NCBI RefSeq assembly: GCF_008087665.1 | Contig: NZ_CP042912.1 | Location: forward strand, 1,054,001 to 1,118,000 | DNA from: Mariniblastus fucicola | Lineage (GTDB): Bacteria; Planctomycetota; Planctomycetia; Pirellulales; Pirellulaceae | Direction of reading: 5' to 3' | Length of the DNA stretch: 64,000 nt | Shown here: positions 1 to 8,016 of the stretch, one piece after another | Numbering within the stretch: the first letter of the stretch is position 1 | How the letters are laid out: every line of letters begins with the position of its first letter | The notes under the pieces: model-generated | Databases searched by the model: none | What the model was told of the DNA's origin: nothing | Seen by the model: only the letters and a program-made list of their open reading frames with translations | Position numbers and translations under genes: made by a program

Positions 1-1577
1 CCAGCGGATTCGATGTCACGTTCTACGCAAAAGTCGGTCCCTCGGCCGGATCGACAATCGTTCGGTTCAAGGACGTGGCCAGTTCGTTGTTGCCTCAGGA
101 TATTCCTCGCGTCAATGGAGGTCTGACGAATCTTCGCGCTGCGACGCAGACTTCGTTTGAAGTTGTCGATGGCGATGTGTGGATGAAGCTGTTCAGTTCG
201 GCAGACAAAATCTATTTCGAACCCGAAGCAAACTCCGCTCCGGTCGCTCTCGATGATTCCATTGTCACCAACGAAGACGTCGCCGTAAGCATTTCTGTGG
301 TCGACAACGATAGTGATTCCGACGGAGACACAATCTACGTCAACGCCTCCCCGCTTGTGGTCGCAGACTATGTTGACGATTTCCAGTCTCCGACTGCGCC
401 GGCCAACTGGCAGTACCTGTGGAATCAGAACAGCCAACTGGGTGACGAATCAGGCTACGTCGACATGAGCTGGTCCAACTGGCGATACCATCCTGTCGAC
501 ATAACAAACTTTCCTTACCTCGGGCCAACGTTTGCTCATCCCGGCGATGGAACCAGCGAAGGAATCGGTGTTGAGCGATTTGCGATCGCCGCGTTTACGA
601 TCCCCGTCGATGGTAACTATTCAATCGCCAACAGTTCGATCACTCCCAACGAAAACACCGTCAACGGCGTCAACGTTGCGGCTCACATTTCCGGCCAGTC
701 AGTCATGTCATTGGGCCAGTTCGATGAATCCGACGTTGGGTCCAGTTTCGATGCTGAACTTGGCTTTGCCAACGCTGGCGATGTGATTTACGTGGCTCTC
801 GGGGCCAACGCTTCCAAAGGAGCAGACGGAACGTCCTGGGATTTTTCGATCATAAGAGATGGCTCGCCGGAAAACGGTCAGCTGACTGTCAACGCCGACG
901 GCACGATTACGTATACTCCCAATCCGGACTTTCATGGCACCGATTCGTTTGCCTATGAAGCCAGTGACGGCAGGGGTGGCTTCGACATTGCGACCGTGAC
1001 TGTCACGGTGAACAGCGTTCCCGATATTGCCGCACCGGTGGTCGTCGGAAATGCAACAGCATCGCGATCGATCGTGAGTCAGCTGGTGGTTGGCTTTGAC
1101 GAAATCGTTACGCTACAGCCCGGTGCGTTTACCGTAACCAACGTCGATTTGATGCAGCAAGCAACCGTCAGTGCGGCGATCGACAACTCTTCAGGCAGCT
1201 CCGTCGTGACGCTTACCTTTTCCGGTGCCGTGACCGAGTCGGCGACTGGTTCATTGGTCGACGGGAACTACCAGTTGGCCATTGATGGCTCGAAAGTCGA
1301 AGGTGCCAGTGGTCAGTTCTATGATGGCGATGGTGATGGCATCGCCGGCGGAATGTATCTGTTCGGTAATGATCCGGGACACAATTTTTTCCGGCTGTAC
1401 GGAGACGTGACTGGTGATCGAACGGTTAGCGTTTTTGATTTGCTGCAGTTTCGCCAGACGTACCTGACTTCCGTTGGCGACCCGGCATTCAACGAGCAGT
1501 TCGATGTGACGAACGATGGCTTGGTCAATGTTTTTGATTTGCTCAGGTTTCGGCAAAACTATCGCAAAGACGTTTGA
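1..1577 (+). CDS. Partial large surface protein with tandem-95/cadherin-like domain and C-terminal dockerin-like repeat pair
   Basis: The reading frame is open to the left edge (frame starting at base 3), so the true start lies outside the window; about 524 C-terminal residues are visible. A tandem-95 (VCBS/cadherin-like) domain is split: its first half (APVALDDSIVTNEDVAVSI, then DGDT) is separated by about 170 residues from its second half (NGQLTVNADGTITYTP, DGRGGFDIATVTVTV). The C-terminus carries two calcium-binding dockerin-like loops, GDVTGDRTVSVFDLLQFRQ and FDVTNDGLVNVFDLLRFRQ, a common ending of planctomycete secreted proteins. Likely an exported, calcium-dependent adhesion or cell-surface protein; the catalytic part, if any, is outside the window. 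Confidence 0.85.
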   Translation, partial: SGFDVTFYAKVGPSAGSTIVRFKDVASSLLPQDIPRVNGGLTNLRAATQTSFEVVDGDVWMKLFSSADKIYFEPEANSAPVALDDSIVTNEDVAVSISVVDNDSDSDGDTIYVNASPLVVADYVDDFQSPTAPANWQYLWNQNSQLGDESGYVDMSWSNWRYHPVDITNFPYLGPTFAHPGDGTSEGIGVERFAIAAFTIPVDGNYSIANSSITPNENTVNGVNVAAHISGQSVMSLGQFDESDVGSSFDAELGFANAGDVIYVALGANASKGADGTSWDFSIIRDGSPENGQLTVNADGTITYTPNPDFHGTDSFAYEASDGRGGFDIATVTVTVNSVPDIAAPVVVGNATASRSIVSQLVVGFDEIVTLQPGAFTVTNVDLMQQATVSAAIDNSSGSSVVTLTFSGAVTESATGSLVDGNYQLAIDGSKVEGASGQFYDGDGDGIAGGMYLFGNDPGHNFFRLYGDVTGDRTVSVFDLLQFRQTYLTSVGDPAFNEQFDVTNDGLVNVFDLLRFRQNYRKDV

Positions 1578-1652
1578 ACCGGTTGGAGCAAAAGTGTCTT
1601 GAAGTAGCCTTCCTTTCAATCGGTGCGTTGTCGAATCGGCTAAGATTTTGTC

Positions 1653-2174
1653 ATGAATGAAAGACGTAAGACTTCGGGCGGCGATGGCACTTCTTCTGGT
1701 TCCGAAGGCGCTGGTGAAAGCCTGGCGAACCTCGCGAAGGCTCTCGTGCAAGCGGGAGGCGTTAGCAGTCTGTCGACGATGTCTCAAAAGCATTCAGGCT
1801 ATCCGTTTGGCTCCGTCGTGCCCTACGCAATTGACTCTGCGGGGAATCCAATTTTTTTGATGAGTCAAATGGCGACCCACACGAAAAACCTTCGTTCCCA
1901 TTCTCAGGCCACGTTGCTGGTTGCCGAGAATTCCGGTTTGCCTCTGTCCGCGGCTCGCGTTTCGTTGATCGGAGATATCGCCAAAGTTACCGACGATTCG
2001 AGGCAAGTTGTCGCTGAAGCGTATTTGGCAAAGCATCCTGAGTCAAAACAGTGGATGAGCTTTGGTGATTTTGATTTCTATCGGATGACGATCAAAGATA
2101 TCTATTTCATCGGCGGGTTCGGCGTGATGGGCTGGGTGAAGCCTGAAGACTATGTGGCTGCTCAGAAGAGTTGA
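1653..2174 (+). CDS. HugZ/CREG-like FMN-binding split-barrel protein (PNPOx family)
   Basis: 173 residues. After a low-complexity Ser/Gly N-terminus the core reads SGYPFGSVVPYAID, then IFLMSQMATHTKNL and VSLIGDIAKV, the pattern of the pyridoxamine-phosphate-oxidase-like split barrel found in HugZ and CREG proteins. Known members bind FMN or heme, some degrading heme; most are uncharacterised. The C-terminal part (FYRMTIKDIYFIGGFGVMGWV) matches the flavin-adjacent region of that family. Stand-alone gene, converging on the minus-strand exporter pair. Specific substrate cannot be stated from sequence. Confidence 0.8.
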   Translation: MNERRKTSGGDGTSSGSEGAGESLANLAKALVQAGGVSSLSTMSQKHSGYPFGSVVPYAIDSAGNPIFLMSQMATHTKNLRSHSQATLLVAENSGLPLSAARVSLIGDIAKVTDDSRQVVAEAYLAKHPESKQWMSFGDFDFYRMTIKDIYFIGGFGVMGWVKPEDYVAAQKS

Positions 2175-2208
2175 ACGCTTGCTGCGAGTGCGAATTGCAA
2201 TCCGCGTC

Positions 2209-2427
2209 TCATCGCCGTGATTGAGATTCGTTGCGAACGAGAATCGAATCCATGCAATCCAGTTCCGTGTAGAACATCGCACTTGGATCGATACCGCGTT
2301 CATCGAGAAATTCAATGTACGCCTGATTCTGGGGGTTCGCCGACAACCGCGGTAGCGCGACGCACCAGAAAACAACGATGGCTATCGTTGCGATCGCAAG
2401 CTTCAAAAAACCGTGGGCTCGATTCAT
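2209..2427 (-). CDS. Small single-pass membrane protein, unknown
   Basis: 72 residues with an ATG start 7 bp downstream of the YeiH-like exporter stop, so almost surely co-transcribed with it. One N-terminal hydrophobic helix (LKLAIATIAIVVFWCVALP) is followed by a polar 45-residue tail with a single Cys. I do not recognise a family. It may be an accessory subunit of the exporter (inference from position only). Confidence 0.55.
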   Translation of the reverse strand: MNRAHGFLKLAIATIAIVVFWCVALPRLSANPQNQAYIEFLDERGIDPSAMFYTELDCMDSILVRNESQSRR

Positions 2428-2434
2428 TGGCGAT

Positions 2435-3871
2435 TTACTGGATAAAGTCGCGGAACAGGACGCCGAACATCAGCCACGCCATCACGAGCGTAAGCACGAT
2501 ATTCAGAGTTTGACCACAGATGTAGAGAATCAACGGCTTGCCGCCGCGAAGATAGGGCAGCAACTCGCTAAACCTGGTCTCCAGCCCAATGCTCACGAAC
2601 GCGAGGCAGAACAGCCACCCGCGGAACGACTTCGTTGAGCCCTTGATCATTGCGGTCACCAGGTCAGGACCACTTTCGAGGAAAGCGTGAAGCGTTGAAA
2701 AGATAATAGAAGCCGCGATGAACCCCAGCACGAAACGCGGAAATCGTTTCCAGACTTCGGAGATTCCAGGTTTGTCACCGGAAGGAGTCTTCTCGACATA
2801 GGTCACCCAGTAGGTCGCGATTCCGAACGCAGCAACACCAATCAGGATGTTCTGAATCATCTTCACCGTTGCAGCGACCTCCAGAGCCTTGTCGCCGAGA
2901 GTTGCTCCTGCTGCGGCAACAGCGCCGGTGGCATCAATCGTGCCTCCCATCCATGCACCGCCGACAATCTCCCCGACGCCAAGCGCGTTGATCATCATCG
3001 GCATGAGCACCATCATGATCACGGTGAACGAAAGCGAAATTCCGATCGCCAACGAAAGCTCTTCTTTCTTCGCATTGCAAGCCGCTGCCGAAGCGATCGC
3101 CGCAGAAACCCCGCAGACCGACATGTCTGCAGAGATCACCATGTTCAACGACTTGGATTCAATCTTCAGTACTTTTTGCCCAAAGATGTAAGTGCTGATC
3201 AGGACGACCGGCGTCACGATCCATGCGACACAGATTCCAGGAAGCCCCAACGCCATCAGTCGCGACATCAAAACTTCTGCGCCCAGCAAAACCAATCCAG
3301 TTTTGATGAAAAACTCCGTCATCACCGCTGGCTTTACCCAGCGTGGCGTTCCAATGGTGTTCGAGATAATCAGCCCAACGAGAAGCGCCCACAATGCGTA
3401 CTCAAGATTGTAGGCCTTCACCAGGCTTTGGCTGGCAAGCACGTAGCTAAGCGTGGCCAACAGGAATACGGCAACGAAACCAATCAGGAACTTCTTGCCC
3501 GCTTCACGGTTTTCGCGAAAGCTGATTGCTCCCGTGAGCAGCGTTGCCAAGACTCCAAACGCGACCAGGATTCCAAGCAGCGGACTCCAATCGAGGCTTC
3601 CCGAATCGGTTTTCGACGCGAACGCATCCACGGGTGAATTCGTCCATTTGGCGGGCTTCCCAACCCAGCCTTTGAGCGGATTGTAACTTTCGACAATCGC
3701 AGTACCCTGCGAATCGACACCGGTTTCCTGTTTTGAAAACCCGACGAAGACGATGGCGAAAGATATCGTCAAAACCAGGCCGGCGCAGATGATTGCCAGC
3801 CAATCGTCCGAGATGCCCGTCCGAGCAGCGCGAGGTGACGAGTCAGTAGATTGATTCTGTTTATCGTCCAT
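2435..3871 (-). CDS. YeiH-family putative sulfate exporter, multi-pass membrane protein
   Basis: About 478 residues from the ATG at 3871; a TTG at 3883 is also in frame. Many hydrophobic helices and the family blocks [39 protein letters not shown] and [18 protein letters not shown] identify the YeiH/YadS (UPF0324) family, annotated as putative sulfate exporters. It is longer than E. coli YeiH (about 350 residues) because of an N-terminal helix plus a roughly 60-residue soluble insert. Followed by a small membrane protein gene on the same strand. Confidence 0.88.
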   Translation of the reverse strand: MDDKQNQSTDSSPRAARTGISDDWLAIICAGLVLTISFAIVFVGFSKQETGVDSQGTAIVESYNPLKGWVGKPAKWTNSPVDAFASKTDSGSLDWSPLLGILVAFGVLATLLTGAISFRENREAGKKFLIGFVAVFLLATLSYVLASQSLVKAYNLEYALWALLVGLIISNTIGTPRWVKPAVMTEFFIKTGLVLLGAEVLMSRLMALGLPGICVAWIVTPVVLISTYIFGQKVLKIESKSLNMVISADMSVCGVSAAIASAAACNAKKEELSLAIGISLSFTVIMMVLMPMMINALGVGEIVGGAWMGGTIDATGAVAAAGATLGDKALEVAATVKMIQNILIGVAAFGIATYWVTYVEKTPSGDKPGISEVWKRFPRFVLGFIAASIIFSTLHAFLESGPDLVTAMIKGSTKSFRGWLFCLAFVSIGLETRFSELLPYLRGGKPLILYICGQTLNIVLTLVMAWLMFGVLFRDFIQ

Positions 3872-4007
3872 GTGACCAACCAAAGAAACACTTTCGCAAC
3901 TCGACGCGGGCTGCCGGGACCAAAGCTGATCTTGTGTGTTACACAGGAATCAGTGATCTCTTGCTGGTCACCGGTCACCGAATCGGAATGATGGGACTTT
4001 CCGGTTC

Positions 4008-4391
4008 CTAAAAAGGAATGTCGCCTTCGTCGTACGACTCAGCGAATGCGTCATTGGCGGATCCGGCATCAGCAGGCGCAGTACCACCGCCGCCGCCAGA
4101 GAGAACTTTGAAGCTGAACGCTTCAGCTGAAAGGAAGTATTTGACTTCGCTTTGCGCGTCCCGTTGCCATTTGCGGCCACCAAGCTGGTAGCTGATTTCA
4201 ACTTCATCGCCGACGTTCATTTCGTCGACGGTATCGCAGGCGTCTCGGAGAAAGTCGATTGGAACGTAGTTGGTGAATCGACCGTTGTCTTTCTCAAGGA
4301 CCACTGTTCGTTTGCGGAAACCTTTTTGGCCAAACGTTTTTGTTTCTTCGATAACGTGGACGATGCCCGTGATTGTTGAAGCTTCACTCAT
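4008..4391 (-). CDS. DUF3127 protein with SSB-like acidic C-terminal tip
   Basis: 127 residues, ATG start. The N-terminal 90 residues (ITGIVHVIEETKTFGQKGF, VVLEKDNGRFTNYVPIDF, WQRDAQSEVKYFLSAEAF) match DUF3127, a small beta-rich domain that looks OB-like. A Gly-rich linker follows and the protein ends in DEGDIPF, closely resembling the tip of bacterial SSB (DDDIPF) that docks replication and repair proteins. A role on single-stranded DNA is inferred from this architecture; the family has no established function. Divergent from the selenoprotein gene. Confidence 0.8.
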   Translation of the reverse strand: MSEASTITGIVHVIEETKTFGQKGFRKRTVVLEKDNGRFTNYVPIDFLRDACDTVDEMNVGDEVEISYQLGGRKWQRDAQSEVKYFLSAEAFSFKVLSGGGGGTAPADAGSANDAFAESYDEGDIPF

Positions 4392-4447
4392 TTTTCTTCG
4401 GTCTGCGGGTTAGCGAGACAGACCGCCCTGTACAATTTGAATATTAT

Positions 4448-4498
4448 TTTGACAATGTTGTCGGCAATATTTGACGCGTTGCCGATTGCATTGTCAAA
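4448..4498. promoter_or_regulatory. 51-bp nested palindrome in divergent promoter region
   Basis: Outer arms TTTGACAATG (4448-4457) and CATTGTCAAA (4489-4498) are perfect reverse complements; inner arms TCGGCAA (4461-4467) and TTGCCGA (4479-4485) are too. Spacers of 3 bp (TTG on both sides) and an 11-bp centre complete it. It lies between the DUF3127 gene (minus, start 4391) and the UGA-containing gene (plus, start 4530), so it could be a shared operator or form a leader hairpin; no T-tract suggests a terminator. Confidence 0.6.
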
Positions 4499-4529
4499 CC
4501 TTGATTCCCTTTTCTTGATCGCGAACATC

Positions 4530-4880
4530 ATGCCGAAGAAAGTTGACTGGAGCTACCACCGCCGAGGCTGAAAGACCTGTACCAAAACGCAAGAGTTTCT
4601 TGCAAGTGCCGGGGTCGAATCCAAAACAGAAGTGGACGCGAAGAAGGAGACTCATCGCAAGGAAGATGCGATTCGAGTTCTCGGGAAAGCTTCAAAACTG
4701 CTTGCTGCACGGGGCAAAAAGGTCGTAGAAGTCGACTTGAAGAAAACTGAGCTGACCGAGGACGAGATCCTTAAACTCGTCCTTGGGCCAACCGGGAACT
4801 TGCGTGCTCCGACTTTGCTCGTCGGCAAGAAAATGATCGTTGGCTTCAACGAAGAAATGTACGAGAGTGTTTTTGCCTAG
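4530..4880 (+). CDS. ArsC-family thioredoxin-fold selenoprotein (in-frame UGA at codon 14)
   Basis: From the ATG at 4530 the frame reads MPKKVDWSYHRRG, then TGA (4569-4571), then KTCTKTQEFLASAG and on to a TAG at 4880: 116 residues if UGA is selenocysteine. The UGA falls exactly where ArsC/Spx-type thioredoxin folds carry the redox cysteine, giving U-K-T-C (a UxxC motif). The C-terminal half (RAPTLLVGKKMIVGFNEE) is the cis-Pro and end region of ArsC-like folds. A SECIS-like hairpin follows at the right distance. Starting downstream of the UGA would remove the active site. Probably a thiol/selenol oxidoreductase; the substrate is unknown. Its 3' end overlaps the convergent GGDEF gene by 35 bp. 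Confidence 0.82.
4589..4603 (+). promoter_or_regulatory. Bacterial SECIS-like hairpin
   Basis: GCAAG (4589-4593), loop AGTTT (4594-4598), CTTGC (4599-4603): a perfect 5-bp stem whose loop has G at its second position and begins 22 nt after the UGA. Known bacterial SECIS elements have a small stem 16-37 nt after the UGA with a G among the first two loop bases. A lower stem GACC (4574-4577) with GGTC (4613-4616) is also possible. Confidence 0.7.
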
Positions 4881-5826
4881 GCGGACCACCGTTTAGCCTT
4901 CGCGCGTGTTTGCTTTTGTACATGTTCGCATCGGCTTCTTTGAACGAATCCAGAAAGTCTTGCGAGAGATTCCACATCGACATGCCGATCGATGCCGAGA
5001 CGCCAGCGGACTTGAAGTTTTCCAGAAGCCGACGTTTCAGCGAGACCGCTCCGAGGTTGTTGCACTCAACGGCAAGAATGCCAAACTCGTCGCCGCCCAG
5101 ACGCGCCACGATATCCGATTTGCGAGTTGTCTCATCGAGGACTTTCGCCGCCAACTGAATCAGTTCGTCGCCGCGAGCGTGGCCTTCGGTGTCGTTGACT
5201 TTTTTCAGGTCGTCGACATCAATTGAAAACATGCAGACCGGATGCCCGTACCTGCGGCAGCGATCAGATTCGGCAGCCAACAACTGGTCCCACCCTCTCC
5301 GGTTGTACAGTCCGGTCAACTGATCCGTGATCGCGTCCGTCATCGCCCTTTCGGCTTTGCGATGATGTTCCTGTGCCTTAAGTTCGTTTTCCAGAATCTT
5401 GGTCAACAGCATGGCCATCATTTCGACCATTGGAAGCTGATCGATAATTTGATCGGAAACCGGTTCGGGGTCGATCGCGCACAGCGTGCCAAACAGGCTG
5501 CCGTCTTCTCGCTCAAGTGGTACTCCCACGTAGGCACCGATGGAAACCTGTTTGCCGATCGGAGCTGTCGCGTAGGCTGGAATAGAATCGGAACATGGCG
5601 CGATGCGAGGTCCGTTTCCTTCCACCATCCGTGAGCAAAACGAGTCCGTCCACTTGAAGATCTGACCGCTCTCCACATTGTATCCGTGGTCATTCGCGCT
5701 CAGGACAATCCAGTCGTCGCTCTCAACGCGAGTCACCATCCAAAGGTGGAACCCGAGTTGTTTATGGAGGTAGTCGAGGACTTCTCGGGAAGCTGTTTGG
5801 AAATCGTTTGAGAGAGATGTGCGCAT
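4846..5826 (-). CDS. Diguanylate cyclase with N-terminal GAF domain
   Basis: 326 residues. Residues about 10-145 form a GAF-like sensor (GAYVGVPLEREDGSLFGTLC is the typical GAF core). Residues about 165-310 are a GGDEF domain: DQLTGLYNRRGW, SIDVDDLKKVND and an intact RLGGDEFGI (GGDEF at 244-248). An RxxD inhibitory site (RKSD, 235-238) sits five residues before GGDEF, predicting product feedback. Synthesises cyclic di-GMP in the cytoplasm; no membrane segment or signal peptide is seen. The GAF ligand is unknown. Its 3' end overlaps the selenoprotein gene tail to tail. Confidence 0.9.
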   Translation of the reverse strand: MRTSLSNDFQTASREVLDYLHKQLGFHLWMVTRVESDDWIVLSANDHGYNVESGQIFKWTDSFCSRMVEGNGPRIAPCSDSIPAYATAPIGKQVSIGAYVGVPLEREDGSLFGTLCAIDPEPVSDQIIDQLPMVEMMAMLLTKILENELKAQEHHRKAERAMTDAITDQLTGLYNRRGWDQLLAAESDRCRRYGHPVCMFSIDVDDLKKVNDTEGHARGDELIQLAAKVLDETTRKSDIVARLGGDEFGILAVECNNLGAVSLKRRLLENFKSAGVSASIGMSMWNLSQDFLDSFKEADANMYKSKHARRLNGGPPRQKHSRTFLR

Positions 5827-6067
5827 TTTGCTTGGTGGGTCGAGGTGGGAAACCGGTGGCGATCACCATGGGCGGTTCAGCGACCGGTATTTCTAACGGT
5901 ACGTCTTCTCAATTCACAATGTCAGGCTTTTCTGCCATCGGCCCTCAAAGGAGGGAATACCCGATTACGCGACACGGCGTGCTCAACGTGCAAAAACAAC
6001 TGTTTCTGGATGTCAGCGACCCGTTGAAGGCTCATTTCGCCAGTTCGAAGTCGCAGCGGATGCGGAA

Positions 6068-7330
6068 CTACTGTGAGTCCAAAACCAGGTCGCTAACGGA
6101 TGGCAGCTGTTCTTCTTTCTCAGCCAACGTCATATTCAGCAAACCCGCAAGCTTGGGCAGATGGTCATTGAATCGACGTGTGAACAGCAGCGTCCCGGGC
6201 TCGCTTCCTTCGATGCAGATCTTGTTAACAATCATTCCCGGGTGAATCAGCAGTTGATGCTGATCTTTCGGAATCGCGAACGACCTGCTCGGAAGCAACA
6301 TTCGGCTCTGGATCAACAGCCACGAATCGCCAACGTCAGAAAGCGACAGGCGCTCTCGAGCGGCAAACGGTCCAATTTCATATTGCGGGAAAACCGTAAG
6401 CGAATTCTTCTTGGGTTCGGCCCACGACTTTTGCACCATGGCCCAAACCGGATCGAACAAAATGCTTCTCATGTAAGTCACCTGTCGCTTGACCCAACGG
6501 AACGCCCACAGGCACGCCAGAAAAATGACCAGGTTCAGCATCGTCGCCCAGAAAGGACTCCAGGCGTAAACCGCCATCAACGCCGCGCAGGCGGATTTGT
6601 TTGCTGCTTCCAGCATCGCGTCGACAAACGGAAACGGCATCAGCCAGACGGAAACTTCGAAGAAGAACTTGATGGTGTTGATCACCAGAATGTTGATGAT
6701 CGCGGCGATGGAGAACAGGACATCGGCTGACATTGAAACGAATCCGCACTCGAAAACCGGAACCATCGCCATCGCAGTTGTATCGCCCACGGGATCTGAA
6801 GTCGCTGAGGCAACCCGGATCACAATGATCGCAATGATGCCTGACCAGGCTTCCAGTTGATCAATCGCCTGACCAATCGGCTTGCTGACTTTCGTGAGTC
6901 GCGGAAGCGAAGTCACCACGGTCAGAATCACAAACGTCCACAGCACCGCCGGATTCTGCAGCACCGGGTTGTCACTGACGAAAGCGTTCAATGGCAGCCA
7001 GTCGCCACCGTACTGACTGATTCCACACAAACACGCCAAACCAAAAAACGGAGAGATCGCAATCGGAGCCAGCGGCCCCAGCCACTCCATCGCGGAAACC
7101 GTCCCGGCCAAACCCTCAACCAGCTCGTGATCGTCGGCCGACAACGGATCTGCCGTCAGCTCATCCGGGATCAATCCCTGCAGTTGAGCAACCTGCGTTT
7201 CCGATTGCACATTGAAATGCAGCAGCGAGCCGATCGAAACGACAGCGACGAGGATACAGATGAGTCGCAGCGCGAGTGTGTTGCGATTCAAATCGCTGGT
7301 TTTGCGATTGGGTGGGAAGTCGGAGAGCAT
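6068..7330 (-). CDS. Multi-pass membrane protein, DUF4126-like core with soluble C-terminal domain
   Basis: 420 residues from the ATG at 7330 (an ATG at 7387 would add 19 unlikely residues). An N-terminal helix is followed by a periplasmic stretch, then five to seven hydrophobic helices. The segment ISPFFGLACLCGISQYGGDW ... TSLPRLTKVSKPIGQAIDQL resembles DUF4126 membrane proteins. The last 120 residues are soluble and beta-rich, possibly PH-like (inference). Function unknown; no neighbouring gene on the same strand to suggest one. Confidence 0.75.
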   Translation of the reverse strand: MLSDFPPNRKTSDLNRNTLALRLICILVAVVSIGSLLHFNVQSETQVAQLQGLIPDELTADPLSADDHELVEGLAGTVSAMEWLGPLAPIAISPFFGLACLCGISQYGGDWLPLNAFVSDNPVLQNPAVLWTFVILTVVTSLPRLTKVSKPIGQAIDQLEAWSGIIAIIVIRVASATSDPVGDTTAMAMVPVFECGFVSMSADVLFSIAAIINILVINTIKFFFEVSVWLMPFPFVDAMLEAANKSACAALMAVYAWSPFWATMLNLVIFLACLWAFRWVKRQVTYMRSILFDPVWAMVQKSWAEPKKNSLTVFPQYEIGPFAARERLSLSDVGDSWLLIQSRMLLPSRSFAIPKDQHQLLIHPGMIVNKICIEGSEPGTLLFTRRFNDHLPKLAGLLNMTLAEKEEQLPSVSDLVLDSQ

Positions 7331-8016
7331 GGGAAGATTTTCGTGGGGCAGAAATGGTTCCCCGGATTCTACGCAATTGCCGACCAAAACCGAAACATTG
7401 ATTCACGGACACCGCGAAACCGAGAGGACACTTCTGGCAACATATTGCCGATCCCGTTGCGGAAGATGCACGGAAAAAATCTTCACCATTTCCTCAGACA
7501 ATCCAGATAGATGTCCAGTTACCCGGTCGCGATGCTTTGGGGCAGTTGATTCCCATCAGCGATCTCTGTCCCAACACGGTCGTTTTGTTGAGTCTGCGAC
7601 AAACTTCGGAAAATAAACCGCAAATCAATTTGGCGTTTCGGCCTTTCTCCAAAGCTGGAATTTTCCGAGACCAAAACGCAACTGGAAAATCGCAAGATCA
7701 TCGTCCGGGTCAGAGGCGTGGTCATGAATGAAGGCGAGGTTTCTGGGGAAGTCGTCTCACACCGCATTTGAGACTTCGCGATGGATCACAAGTACTCCTT
7801 CTCGGTCGACGCGGCCCGTGCCGCAAGAAGGAAAGTATATTCAAGGAGGAAGAGCAAAGAGTGAATCAAGCTTTCCAACGAAAATTGGACGATGTTGGGC
7901 AAATGTCCAACTCAGTAGAGAAATAATCCGTGGTGTACAATTGACCAACTACGTACTTTTTAGCGACGCTGGATATTTCTCCACCGCCACGTTTTTTGTT
8001 ATCTCTACATCACATC
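7331..8016. other. Intergenic region, no convincing gene
   Basis: Separates two divergent genes. Short frames exist, for example an unstarted stop-to-stop frame at about 7588-7770 (plus) reading IIVRVRGVVMNEGEVSGEVV near its end, which is protein-like but has no plausible start. It could be a gene remnant. The last 100 bases are AT-rich and probably hold the promoter of the RTX gene. Confidence 0.4.

Noticed and set aside
4632-4880. GTG-started 82-residue protein as the real gene
   Set aside because: It lacks the N-terminal strand and redox motif; reading through the UGA restores the full fold and a SECIS hairpin.
7519-7767. Short frames between 7331 and 8016
   Set aside because: No start with RBS, no family resemblance; at most a remnant.
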